Source: Macrothele yani (lineage: Eukaryota > Arthropoda > Arachnida > Araneae > Macrothelidae). From it: 64,000 bases of DNA. This document shows positions 1-10,100 of the stretch, in pieces (position 1 is the stretch's first letter; each line of letters begins with the position of its first letter). The notes below the pieces were generated by a model. That model saw only the letters and a list, made by a program, of their open reading frames with translations. It was not told where the DNA came from and made no database searches. The stretch is taken from contig CM077022.1 in the NCBI GenBank assembly GCA_039090855.1, forward strand, positions 70,766,971 through 70,830,970. Direction: 5' to 3'. The position numbers and the translations under genes are program-made.

Positions 1-240
1 AGGAAATCATAGGAGGACCAGATTCAGGAATGTCTGCATGATATTATGAAGTACAAAAGGTTCTTTGTGATGGATGTCAGTGAAGCTCTAGCTGTGTACT
101 GAGATTGCTATGGAGATATTGGATCATTAACAATAGGTAAAATCTAGTTCCACCAGTTAAACAATCTGTCAGATGGACTTTCTTTGAGGAGCTAGCCTCT
201 AAATCTCAGAGAACAGCTTAATGATATGTATGTATTAGAA
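1..240 (+). pseudogene. LINE 3'-end fragment (old LINE family, copy 1)
   Basis: The first 110 bases translate in one frame, with one internal stop, to the end of a LINE reverse-transcriptase ORF: the words DQIQECLHDIMKYKRFF recur in copies near 2.9-3.1 and 4.6-4.85 kb. The non-coding tail ends with the same 'ctcagagaacagctta' stretch seen at 3.17 and 4.95 kb. The 5' part lies outside the window. It is non-functional. Confidence 0.6.
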
Positions 241-619
241 CCTGAAAGATGTTTTGGGGGATAGAAGCATATAATGCCAGAGAAAGATAGCACAGCATGG
301 ATCTCAAGAAGAGATCTGTGAAGTTATAATCTCTCCAAAAGGTAAAACCCCAGGAGAATGAATAACTGAATAACAACTGAGATGTTGAAATATGATAGTG
401 ACTCAATGACTGTCAGTTGTGCTGGGAGTTATGAATAGTCCCTCATGATTAGAGGGATGCTGTTAGTCCCTTTATATACCAGAAAAGGGGATCAGACCAA
501 ATGTAGACACTACTGTTATCAGCTTAAGTGCCAAAGAGAGTTCAGAAAGGTTGTGACCATCAAAGAACGAGGCTTCACACCACGTCTGGCAATGGTTGCA
601 TTAACCAAATTTTTTCATT

Positions 620-1558
620 ATGTGTGATTGAAAAGTGTCCATGGGTAAGAAATTTTTTGCTGCCTTTGTAGTTTTCAACAAAGCTTATGACCAAGTAAAC
701 AGTGTGCCTGTGGGTCTCAATTATGGTATAACTGGGAATCTACATGCATGTGTGAAAGCTATGTATGCTAGCAGTAGAGAGTGTACAAGTTAATGTTTTA
801 TCACTACAAGTTAATATTTAATCAAAATGGTTTCCTACTGGTGCAGGGGAAGATGATGTAGTCACCATAGCTCTTAAATACATTTATAGATGCACACATG
901 CAAGTGTCTTGGTAATTCTGGTGTGTGCAGGCATTATATTTTGACCATCCTGTTGGTGGATAGCAACAGTGAGTTGACCCGGATGTACCAAGAATATGAA
1001 ATTCAAACTGAGTATAAGGGAAAAACTAGTTTTTGAACATTGATGTTAGTACTGAACGAAAGGTCATTCCAAATGGTACAGAGTAAGACCAGGTGAATGT
1101 GTGTATACTTCATGTTTGACAGAGAAACAGGATCAGATGATGGAATCAGTTGGAGAATTAATTCAACTTTGAAAATCAGCTGTTTCGGAGGACTGATGAG
1201 TTCTCAATGTCCTGAATGGCTGTGTATATGTAATAGTTTCCTACTTGAGTGAAACCTGGGTACTGCAGAAGCAACGGGAGGTATTTGTGCGCTTGTTTGG
1301 GGGTTTAACAACCACTGCAAGCAACTCAATTGGCTATAAGCAGTCACCCATCCTTAATTTAGGGCCACTAGTCCCAGACAAGGCAGAGAGCCACTGACCT
1401 AAGACAAACACACTACCCATGTATTACCTGGGATTCAAAACTGGACCCATAACATGAATGATTAGAAGGCAACACTTTGTGCTTTTCGGCCACCAGGTCA
1501 ATGAGGTGTTTTGTGTACTCCAGAGATGCATTACTTTTGTGGAGAAACGTTCTGATCA
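620..1558 (+). pseudogene. LINE reverse transcriptase remnant (copy 2, 5' half)
   Basis: Short blocks in shifting frames read like a LINE RT: GKKFFAAFVVFNKAYDQVN (RT motif A, with the catalytic Asp changed to Asn), KAMYASSREC, SPWLLNTFI-like text near 850, and SETWVLQKQ near 1240, the C-terminal 'ETWVLQK' signature also seen at 4.45 kb. Many stops and frameshifts separate the blocks. A SINE sits inside at about 1297-1505. The LINE resumes at 2827 after a Tc1-like insertion. The clade is uncertain. Confidence 0.6.
1297..1505 (-). repeat. SINE-A copy, antisense, degraded
   Basis: Reading plus-strand, it begins with the family's antisense 3' tail (gggtttaac-accactg-gcaactcaat-ggctataagcagt), continues through 'cctaatttagggccact', and reaches a damaged tRNA-derived head near 1440-1505. 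It matches the better copies at 51.1, 53.5 and 61.3 kb. Box B is badly decayed, suggesting an old insertion. Confidence 0.75.
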
Positions 1559-2826
1559 TAAGGACACCGGACAACAAAATAAGTCTCCCAATAACAGAAA
1601 TGACAGTAGGAAGTTACTGGTTGCACAGAAGGCATTGTGACAGCATTGTTTGGAGATAAATAGCACTGACATGGTCTACAAGATAATTTCTGTCTCTTGC
1701 AGTGGAAGAGCAACGTGTGTGTTGAATTTAGTCTGCAATATGGGTCGTAGAACAGATGTTACCGACTGGCAAAAAGGAGCCATCGTGTTTGGCTGAGTCC
1801 AAGGACACAGAGTGAATGAAGTCACCTAATTTGTTGGTGTGTCGAAGCGTACTTTCCAGCAGGTCTACAAACAGTGGTGTAGTTTGCAGTCAACTGAAAA
1901 TCAGCAACAAAACTGTGGCCGGAAAACGATTCTCACCAACAGGGACAGCTACCATGTTTCAAGCCTAGTAACTGCAAATCTGTTTCAAACAAGGAAACAA
2001 TTGCTCCAAACAGTCAATGAAAGTGCGCTCCAACCAATTTCTGAAAGGACATTGTGACGAGAACTGCATGCGATGGACATCTGGAGCAGAGTACCACCAA
2101 GAGGCCTCTTAACAGCAAGTCACAAAGTCGCACGTGATCAATGGGCTCAGAGGCACTAAAACTTTAACTGTGGAGAATTTAAAATAAGTAATTTGATCAG
2201 ACAAGTCATTTTTGTTTGTACTCTAATAATGGGAGGCGACGAGTGCATCGTAATGAAGCCTTTAATCCTGACTGTGTCGAAGGTGTTGTTCAAGCTGGAG
2301 GGGGTTCTGCGATGTTTTGGGAATGTTTTTCGTACCACGAAATGAGCCATCTCATTGCAGTGATGATGAATTTGAACCAGCATGCATACCTTCGCATTCT
2401 GAATGACAAAGTGTTGCCCTTTGCCCTACATCTCCAGGAGCAGCATCAACATTGCCATCCCTGTCTTCCAAGACAATTGCCGTGTGCACAGGGGCACAAC
2501 TGTCTGAGTGACATGACGAAGAATCAGCAACACTGTCTCACCTCGATTGGCCCGCCAAATCCCCAGATTTAAGTAAGTCCTATTGAAAATCTGTGGGATC
2601 ATTTGTGGAACAGAAGATGAAACGTTGGAATAGACTCCCACGTACTCTCGCAGAACTTTGGGACCAATCGACGCACGAGTGGCTGTAAATCGATGATCAA
2701 TACATCCACAACCTCATGGAGTCTCTACCACAGCGGATTCATGCTGTTATCAAGGCAAGAGGCACTGTCACCTGTTATTAGGCAAGTTCTGCCAGGGGTG
2801 AGTAATTTTTTTGTCCGGAGTGCTTA
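1559..2826 (+). mobile_element. Tc1-like transposon, degraded, inserted in LINE copy 2
   Basis: Imperfect terminal inverted repeats, each abutting a TA, bound the element: left 'aaggacaccggacaacaaa' and right, reverse complemented, 'agcactccggacaaaaaaa'. LINE sequence flanks both sides. A decayed transposase reading runs between the ends. The length of about 1.27 kb is normal for the Tc1 group. Confidence 0.7.
1740..2781 (+). pseudogene. Tc1-like transposase pseudogene
   Basis: Starts at ATG 1740 with MGRRTDVTDWQKGAIVFG, a paired-type helix-turn-helix N-terminus typical of Tc1 transposases, then a stop. A clean stretch at 1839-2057 reads VSKRTFQQVYKQW. Later blocks in other frames give a DNCRVHRG-like second catalytic Asp region, PIENLWDHL near 2580 (third catalytic Glu), and the usual C-terminus ESLPQRIHAVIKARG ending at 2781. 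Several stops and frameshifts make it non-functional. Confidence 0.7.
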
Positions 2827-3240
2827 TGAGGAATGAAGCGTTTCAGATGTGTTACATGAAGCAACATGTTCGTAGGGTGAAAACAAATATGTGGTTGTTT
2901 GGCTTTGTTAAAAGAATGGGACGAGCTAAGAACATTTATTCAGCCCAAGTGGCAGGAAAGAAATGCCAATGCAATCATGGGAGGTAGAGATTCAGAAATA
3001 TGCCTGCAAGAAAGACTTGTAGGAAGTACACAAAAGGTTTTTTGTGATGGATGTCCATGAAGCTTAAGCTGTGTTCCAAGATCACCCTAAATGGAGAGAC
3101 ATTTGATAACTAACAGTAAGCAAAATCTGATGTCATACGTAAATGATTGCAGGAATAAACCAGAGAATCTCTGAACAGCTTGGTGATACTTACGTAATGA
3201 ACTGTCACAGTTTTGAACGTTATAATTTTGGAGATTTTCT
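2827..3240 (+). pseudogene. LINE copy 2, 3' half
   Basis: Continues the LINE interrupted by the Tc1-like element: 'gaatgaagcgtttcag' corresponds to 4564-4582 in copy 3, followed by an LRCFGHVERM-like segment, a QERLVGSTQKVFCDGCP-like stretch and the shared tail 'agaatctctgaacagctt'. The open frame is destroyed. Confidence 0.55.
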
Positions 3241-3960
3241 TCCAGACTAACAATGTTCCTTAGGTGGGGAAGCATCAGTGATGTTTCCTGTACAAACATG
3301 AACTAAAAAGGTTCATCATAGGCAATCTAAAACAGAGACAGGCACATTCCAAATTACCTTTTGTGTATATGTATATATAAGCATCCTGTCAAGTTTTGAC
3401 TTCTAGATGCCTAAGTAATCTGCAGAATGGTATTTTTCAAAAGGAACTTCTACTTAAACTAAAGAAGCTGAGCACTGAGAATTTGATACATCACCATAAA
3501 TTTGCTGACTTGCACTGAACACAGCAGATCACTGAAGCATTATTTTGAGAAACTTGTGAAAAAAAATGTTCTATTTTACCTTTGGGGCACAACAGTCTAC
3601 ATATTACAGCTGGCTCCCCCTCCCCCCTTTAAGTAATGCATGAATTAACATAAAACTTAGAATAAAACTTGTAAGCTTTTGTGAATATAAACTCAGTACT
3701 AGCAGACTTCACTAACTCCCTAAAATCACCAAAATGAAACCATAAGCCTCAAAATAAGTTGTAATGTGACTGAGTAGAAAAATTTACTCCACAGGAATTC
3801 TGAACCATAACTGGACTAACTTTAAATTCTGATAGTGAGTGTTTACTCAGCTACAACCCTCTAGCAGTAAATCATAATTGTAACCTGAAGAAAGCAGGCT
3901 TTTAATATGAGAATTTCATACTTCTTGAAGGCAAAATTACTGGCATTGATGTCACCTAAC
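3241..3960. other. AT-rich sequence, nothing recognised
   Basis: No convincing coding region, RNA gene or terminal repeats. A T/C-rich run near 3610-3632 is the only compositional feature. Confidence 0.4.
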
Positions 3961-3965
3961 CTTTA

Positions 3966-4396
3966 TTGTATATATTACTCACACACACCATTCAAAAGTA
4001 ATTTCTTTGATTAATACCTGCTATCAATCATTCACTGGAACCTATAGTGACATCTCAAGAGCTACAGGATTGCTACCAATATCATCAGGGCCAAAGTGTC
4101 TCTGACGACATGGGCACAAGACAAGATGCCCACCTCCAAATTTGTACTTTTGCTAAACGTTGCAGGCTCATTATGCGTCTGTCTGGATGCGTTTTGCCCC
4201 AACTGGAAAAATCTTTATTCTCTAATATGAAAAGAAAGCTCACAAAGACTCCTAAATCCAAGTTTCATGCAAGGAGGTCATAAACAGTATTTTTCCTAGG
4301 CCAAAAATTCCCCTGATTATACCTTTATTGCACATATTTAGTGACACCTTTCAAAAGTTATTTCATTGAATAATACCTGCTATCAATCATTCACTG
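3966..4396. repeat. Direct repeat of about 70 bp flanking a 78-codon ORF
   Basis: Two copies of 'aatacctgctatcaatcattcactgga' with about 45 related bases before them lie at about 3966-4039 and 4325-4398. Between them, 4047-4283 (+) is open for 78 codons (start MTSQELQDCYQYHQGQ, basic C-terminus). I do not recognise the ORF. It may be chance, or a segment captured in a local duplication. Confidence 0.45.
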
Positions 4397-4985
4397 GATG
4401 ATTGAGGAAATGAAAGTGTAATTGTTCCTACTGTAATGTATGGCAGTGAAACCTGGGTACTACAGAAGAAACATAGTTGTTTGTGTGCTGGAGGAATGCG
4501 TTAAGTAACTCATTTCTCCAGCACACAAATGACTCCTATGTTTGTGGCAAGACACTGTGTGAGGAATGAAGAGATTTGTTGCAGTTGTGCGATTTGAAGC
4601 AAAATGTTGTTAGCAAGGTGGAGACCAACCAATATGCTTCGCTGTTTTGGCCATGTTGAAAGAATGAGCGACGAGATGCTTACTAAGAAAATCTTTTTAG
4701 CCCAAGAGGCAGGAAGGAAAGGCAGAGGAAGGCCAAGGAAGACATGGGTGGATCAGATTCAGGAGTGTCTGCACGAGAAAAAGATTATGAGTATGAAGTA
4801 TAAAAAGATCTTGTGTACGGCGTGTAATGGATATCAGTGAAGCAAGAGTTGTATGTCAAGATCGCTGTAAATGAAGAAGTTTGATACGACAACAGTAAGT
4901 AAAAATATCTGGTAGTTTGTATTTCTTTTTGGAGCTAGCCTCTGAATCTCAGAGAACAGCTTAGTTATATGTATGTATGTATTAT
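4397..4985 (+). pseudogene. LINE 3' fragment (same old family, copy 3)
   Basis: 4440-4480 reads IVPTVMYGSETWVLQKKH. 4604-4840 is open and reads MLLARWRPTNMLRCFGHVER, then KGRGRPRKTWVDQIQECLHE, a C-terminal LINE motif. The tail '...tctcagagaacagcttagttatatgtatgtatgta' marks the 3' end shared with copies 1 and 2. A hairpin at 4482-4545 (arms tgtgtgctggag / ctccagcacaca) interrupts the copy. Confidence 0.65.
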
Positions 4986-5068
4986 GTGTCATTGTCAACC
5001 ATTATCAATCCACTGCTGGACGAAGGTCTCCCCAAGTTTCCTCCACAACAGTCTGTCTGTGCCAGTGT
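4983..5068 (-). repeat. RTE 3'-end fragment, antisense
   Basis: The reverse complement matches the last about 80 bases of the RTE elements at 8.9 and 14.8 kb (tggaggaaacttgggga ... cagcagtggattgataatgg). This is a severely 5'-truncated RTE insertion. Confidence 0.8.
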
Positions 5069-5084
5069 CCATGTATTATGTGTA

Positions 5085-5803
5085 CTGCATACTATATGTA
5101 GCGATATCTACTGTTACTCACATTATATAATTAACTTAGTGGTCGTTGGACAAGGACGTATTTAGGCTACACCAAAGCGAGTACATGGCAGGCGTAGGAA
5201 CTCCAATAGAAATAGTGGATCCTTGAATCCTCAGCGCTATCTGCAGTGAGGGGGCAAACCAACATGGTCACATGACAGTCCTAAACCAGCAGGAACATGA
5301 AGCTGATAGTATTGAATCCGATAAGCTTACCTCGAGAAGCGAAGTTTGCTGTAGAAGTTTTGTCCACAAGAGGAATAAACATTTTTGCAGAATCAAAAAG
5401 AATAATAAAGTATAATAATTGTAACACACATTTACCCTAGCTCTGGTTCGGCACGCACATGCTCCCACAATGCATTGCATGCCTTCTGTTTCCCCCTGGA
5501 CGCTGCGTCAATTGGAGCTGCAAGCAGAGAATTCTTGAGTTTCGAGGATCCCGTTTTTAAGATTAAGTTCCCTCGCTTAATCTTGTACTCGCTTTGGGCT
5601 ACACTATTGTTGTAATAGATCAAGTTTTGACTCACCCATTTCACCCAGGATAAACAGAACTTCCGATGTGAAATGAGAGTCAAAACTTTTATCCATTACA
5701 ACAATAGTGTAGCCTAAATAAATAAGTCCTTGTCCAATGACCACTAAGTTAATATAACGTGAGTAACAGATATCGCTACATATAGCATGCAGTATATATG
5801 AGA
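5085..5803. mobile_element. Foldback / MITE-like element with long imperfect inverted repeats
   Basis: The arm at 5085-5177 (tatgtagcgatatctactgttactcac ... gacaaggac ... ttaggctacac) is inverted at 5709-5803 with a few indels. A second nested inverted pair, 5586-5620 and 5690-5720 (tactcgctttgggctacac, ttgttgtaat), lies inside. No transposase is seen. RTE copy 1 begins immediately to the right. Confidence 0.6.
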
Positions 5804-5804
5804 A

Positions 5805-8800
5805 GGGATGTAAGGTCAGGTGATGCGTAACATCACAGCCTCTCCTTGACAAATGTCAACCCCGCCTTCTCGTGGTGCATCCTGTTCCCACTAAAGGGGC
5901 TCTGACGACCGCCAATAGCGGTATAACTATACCATCGGGATTAGAGGAAATGCTATCCCACACTCACCAACCCGCTTGGCCAGCGTGGTGAGTTATGGCC
6001 AAACACCTCCAAAATGACTCTACAACTTAAATCTTGGCCCTCAGTCTCCGGCAGCTGGAATGTACCTGGGCCAAGGCAGCGGCCAGTGCGACATGAAGGC
6101 AGAGGGTGCTAAGAATCCCCGGAGGACCGGACTAGGCTGCCATTTGATGCTGACCTTGGCTACCTACAACGGACGCTCCCTATCTTCTGATTCAAGGCTT
6201 CTTGAATTGGAAGAGGAACTACAAAGGATCAAGTGGGACATCGTCGGGCTAAGTGAGGTAAGGAGAAAAGGAGAAGATCTCATTGAACTGAAAAGTGGAC
6301 ATCTCTTCTATTATCGTGGGACAGATACTGGTAGAACTAGTGGTGTTGGATTTATAATAAACAAGAAACTGAAGGATAAAGTGGTAGAAGTTGAAAGTTC
6401 CTCTGACAGAGCTGCACGACTCGTTATCCAACTATCGAGAAGATACCAGGCTCAGATTATTCAAACTTATGCACCCACCACAAGTCATCCTGAAGAAGAA
6501 ATTGAAAAATTTTATGAGGAAATTCGTCATCTAAATAATAAAGGTAAGCAGCACTTGAAGATAATTATGGGAGATTTCAATGCAAAAATAGGGCAACGGC
6601 AACAGAATGAAACTTCAGTAGGTAAATTCGGTCACGGCAACAGAAACCAGCGTGGAAATACTCTCGTTGAGTTTGCAGAGGCAGAAGGATTTTTCATCTT
6701 GAATTCCTTTTTCAAGAAAAAGCCACACAGGAAATGGACATGGAGACATCCAATTGGGACGACAAGTGAAATTGATTTTATTATGTGTAACAAAAAATTC
6801 GTCATCGAAGACTGCAGTGTGCTGAACAAGTTCAACACAGGTAGTGACCATAGATTGGTGAGATGTAAGATGCACCTCAACACTAAACTGGAACGTGGCA
6901 AGCTCATAAGACAAACAAAATGTATTGACATAACCAACCTTAAAAAACACCATAATACTTTCAAGTTGGAACTGAAGAACAGATTCTCTGCTTTAGAAGG
7001 CCTAACATCGGAAGAAGTGGATATTTCGGAACTTAACAGAAAAGTAACCAAAGCTCTTATGGAAACAGCAACAAAATTAGCTGGGTCTAAGAACAAGTTG
7101 CATGTGAACAAATTATCAGAAAAAACCAAAATGTTGATGCAAAAAAGAAGAGAGATGAGGACAACTAAAGAAGATGTGACTTCCAAAGTGGAATATATAG
7201 AGCTATACAAGACAGCACGAAAAAGTATCACTGAAGACCTAAGGAAATTCAACTGTGAGCTAGTGAGGAAAGCAATTGAAAACAACCAAAGCCTAAAGAT
7301 AGCAAAGGGACATCTCAGTAAGGGAAGAAAACAGATTATGGCTCTGAGAAAAGAAGATGGTTCTATAACAAGAAATAGAGGCAAAATTTTGACAAGAGTG
7401 AAAGATTTCTACTCCAAATTATATGAAAGGGATGATACATGTACTCCAGACACCATGAAAGGTACCAGTACCAGAGTTCTTCCAGTCCTTCCAGCAGAAG
7501 TTGCACATGCAATCAAGAACATGAAGAAGGGAAAAGCTCCAGGAGAAGATGGAATTACTGTAGACATCATACAAGAAGCAAGTGGAGAAATCGAAACAGT
7601 ACTCGCCCAAATTTTCACTCGATGCCTTAATGAAGGGAAAATTCCTGAGGATTGGAACAATGCTACAATGATCCTGCTACATAAAAAAGGTGACATTGAG
7701 GATCTCAGGAACTACAGACCTATCAGCCTCCTATCAGTGGTTTATAAAATCTTCACTAAAGTTCTTTCACACCGCTTGAAGGTAACACTGGACATGGTTC
7801 AACCGAGAGAACAAGCTGGATTCAGGAGTGGCTACAGCACAATAGATCATATCCACGTACTGAGAGAACTAATTGAAAGAGCGAGGGAATATGAACTTCC
7901 ATTGTGCATGGCTTTTATCGATTATGAAAAAGCCTTTGATTCGGTGAAACCATCAGCAGTTACCACGGCTCTGAAATCCTGCGGTATTGAAGATGCATAC
8001 ATTAATATTATTAATAACATCTATGAAAATGCAAGTGCAAAGATTCGGCTGTTTGAAAATACAACACACATAAAAATTGGAAAGGGAGTGAGACAAGGTG
8101 ACACCATATCTCCGAAGCTCTTTAATGCCACATTGGAAAATGTCTTTCAATCACTGAACTGGGAAAACAAAGGGATAAAGATTAATGGAGATTATCTAAC
8201 CCACCTTCGTTTTGCTGATGACGTAGTCATTTTTGCAACTACCCCATCAGAGCTGCAGAGTATGATCCAGGAACTTGCTGACAAGAGTAAAGAAGTGGGA
8301 TTAAAAATGAACTTTCAGAAGACAAAAGTGATGTTCAATGCTTTTACAAGAAATGAAGATTTATCGATTGATGGAGAAAAACTGGAGATAACAGATACGT
8401 ATGTTTATCTTGGACAGCAGATATCAAGTGAGGGTCACATTGATGAAGAAATTAATCGGCGTACAAAACTTGCCTGGAGAGCTTTTGGAAGAAACAGCAT
8501 AATTTTCAAGAGCAATATGCCATTATGTCTTAAAAGAAAAGTGTTTGATCAATGCATCCTTCCAGTGCTTACGTATGGTGCAGAGACGTGGACCTTAACT
8601 AAAAGAGACATACAAAGGCTGCAGACAACTCAAAGCAGCATGGAGAGGTGCATGCTTGGTATAACCAGGAGAGATAAGAAGAGGAACTCGTGGATCCGAA
8701 AAATGACGAGAGTGGAAGACATCGTGATCAGAGTTAAATCCCTGAAATGGCAATGGGCTGGACATACTGCCAGAAGGACAGACCATAGATGGACAGCCGA

Positions 8801-8989
8801 AATTTTAGATTGGATTCCAAGGGACAGGAAAAGACCCAGAAAAAGACCACATGGGAGATGGGTGGATGAAATTCGTAAATATGCGGGAGTGACATGGAGG
8901 AGACTGGCACAAGACAGACCGTTGTGGAGGAAACTTGGGGAGACCTTCGTCCAGCAGTGGATTGATAATGGTTGACGATGATGATGATG
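5805..8989 (+). mobile_element. RTE-clade non-LTR retrotransposon, apparently full length
   Basis: An 11-bp TSD (atatatgagaa) flanks it at 5794-5804 and 8990-9000. The element has about 250 bases of 5' leader, one long ORF, an almost absent 3' UTR, and a (GAT)n tail right after the stop codon. Short microsatellite-like tails are typical of the RTE clade. The intact ORF and matching TSD suggest a young insertion. A near-identical relative lies at 11.6-14.8 kb. Confidence 0.9.
6060..8975 (+). CDS. RTE endonuclease-reverse transcriptase, intact ORF
   Basis: 971 codons. The product nicks target DNA and reverse transcribes the element RNA at the nick. Residues about 30-270 form an APE-type endonuclease (ATYNGRSL start, QTYAPT, catalytic GDFN at 171-174, SDH at 262-264). 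Residues about 470-760 are the RT: AFIDYEKAFDSV carries motif A Asp 621, GVRQGDTISPKLF motif B, and FADD at 718-721 motif C. The C-terminus contains YGAETWTLTK and QWAGHTARRTDHRW, common in RTE-like ORFs. The start used here is the first in-frame ATG. RTE copy 2 lacks one G in the leader (11897-11907 versus 6063-6074) and its frame opens further upstream, so the original start may be nearer 6013. No stop or frameshift is visible. Confidence 0.9.
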   Translation: MYLGQGSGQCDMKAEGAKNPRRTGLGCHLMLTLATYNGRSLSSDSRLLELEEELQRIKWDIVGLSEVRRKGEDLIELKSGHLFYYRGTDTGRTSGVGFIINKKLKDKVVEVESSSDRAARLVIQLSRRYQAQIIQTYAPTTSHPEEEIEKFYEEIRHLNNKGKQHLKIIMGDFNAKIGQRQQNETSVGKFGHGNRNQRGNTLVEFAEAEGFFILNSFFKKKPHRKWTWRHPIGTTSEIDFIMCNKKFVIEDCSVLNKFNTGSDHRLVRCKMHLNTKLERGKLIRQTKCIDITNLKKHHNTFKLELKNRFSALEGLTSEEVDISELNRKVTKALMETATKLAGSKNKLHVNKLSEKTKMLMQKRREMRTTKEDVTSKVEYIELYKTARKSITEDLRKFNCELVRKAIENNQSLKIAKGHLSKGRKQIMALRKEDGSITRNRGKILTRVKDFYSKLYERDDTCTPDTMKGTSTRVLPVLPAEVAHAIKNMKKGKAPGEDGITVDIIQEASGEIETVLAQIFTRCLNEGKIPEDWNNATMILLHKKGDIEDLRNYRPISLLSVVYKIFTKVLSHRLKVTLDMVQPREQAGFRSGYSTIDHIHVLRELIERAREYELPLCMAFIDYEKAFDSVKPSAVTTALKSCGIEDAYINIINNIYENASAKIRLFENTTHIKIGKGVRQGDTISPKLFNATLENVFQSLNWENKGIKINGDYLTHLRFADDVVIFATTPSELQSMIQELADKSKEVGLKMNFQKTKVMFNAFTRNEDLSIDGEKLEITDTYVYLGQQISSEGHIDEEINRRTKLAWRAFGRNSIIFKSNMPLCLKRKVFDQCILPVLTYGAETWTLTKRDIQRLQTTQSSMERCMLGITRRDKKRNSWIRKMTRVEDIVIRVKSLKWQWAGHTARRTDHRWTAEILDWIPRDRKRPRKRPHGRWVDEIRKYAGVTWRRLAQDRPLWRKLGETFVQQWIDNG

Positions 8990-9000
8990 ATATATGAGAA

Positions 9001-9680
9001 TGCATTTCTGGTCTTAATACTGGATCTTAAAAAAACTTATTGCTCAAAATATAAATTAATAAAAATGTTAATATTTTTGCACACACTCAAAACATTGGTT
9101 ACACTATAAGTACTGGTGTGCTTTGTGATCATTTATTTACTAACGCCCAAAAATGCATTGCAGTAGTTTGTTTTTGTACTCTTACCAATATGTTATATCC
9201 ATATAAAACTATCTGAATAATTTGAGACTCAACACAACCCATACTTGTGGGTACTTAACTATGCATAAGAAACATCTGTTAACCTCAAGTGGTTTTTCTA
9301 CATACTAATGAGAACTGCTAAATTTGGGTTCTAGACCAAAACTGCAAAACACACATCTAAGTTGCATTATATATATACATTTATTTTAAGGAAACTTAGT
9401 TCATAACTTCAGTCTTTTTAAACATTAGAAAGAATGCAAAGGGTTGCCAGATCCATCCCCTTTGTTTAAATGATGCAAAAATAAAGAATTGGAATTATTT
9501 TTGCGATGAGAAAAATTTAAATCTTTTCTGACTGTTCTGCACTTTGTTAGCAGTAAAGTTCAGACATTCTATCACAGAAAAAAAAACCCCAATCAATTCT
9601 CGATTTTTAAGTTCCAAGCAATTCTGCAGTTTATAGAAGCCCTCTAAAACCCTCCCCCCATCAGAAACCACTATAATTGA
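9001..9680. other. AT-rich sequence, nothing recognised
   Basis: Right flank of RTE copy 1. No gene, RNA or clear repeat apart from short A/T runs. Confidence 0.4.
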
Positions 9681-9689
9681 AGTTTTTAT

Positions 9690-9905
9690 TTTAGTACATA
9701 CAAATAACATTTGTTTTTTAACTCGTACCATCCCCTTATTGACATTCATTGGCAACAGCACACTATAACAGATAGGGAAGCATCGCTTTTCGTGCAGACA
9801 TCCCACATCGACGTTAGGCTTACTTGTGATATCTTGTAAAGACAATATATTAACTATTGTTACAGGTACTGTTTCACAAGTTATATTGTCTTTGGTATAG
9901 GACAC
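9690..9905 (-). repeat. Unclassified dispersed repeat, copy 1 (inverted relative to 19.4 kb)
   Basis: The reverse complement closely follows 19375-19585: shared words include ccatccccttattgacatt, gatagggaagcatc, gttaggcttacttgt and tcttgtaaagacaatat. No coding assignment. The two copies are about 9.5 kb apart in opposite orientation. Confidence 0.7.
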
Positions 9906-9963
9906 TATGCACGTAAAATGACAAAATTAACATTATCGATCATCTGAACACAAGCGTGGAAAA

Positions 9964-10100
9964 ATGACAGAACTCACCATAGTATTGTCCTAGTGCACCA
10001 GCCAACTCCCGACAAAGTATTTGTATTTTCATAAATACGAATGATACTTAGTCGGGAGTTGGCTGATGCACTAGGACAATACTATGGTGATTGTTGTCAT
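9964..10100. repeat. Long hairpin (about 50-bp arms)
   Basis: 9964-10013 is repeated in inverted orientation at 10051-10100 (ctagtgcaccagccaactcc versus ggagttggctgatgcactag). The 37-base middle is itself partly self-complementary (agtatttgtattt / aaatacgaatgatact), so the whole 137 bp folds back. It is probably a small foldback element. Confidence 0.85.

Noticed and set aside
7409..7696. Minus-strand ORFs overlapping the RTE gene
   Set aside because: They recur at the same relative position in both RTE copies and are shadows of the conserved sense frame.
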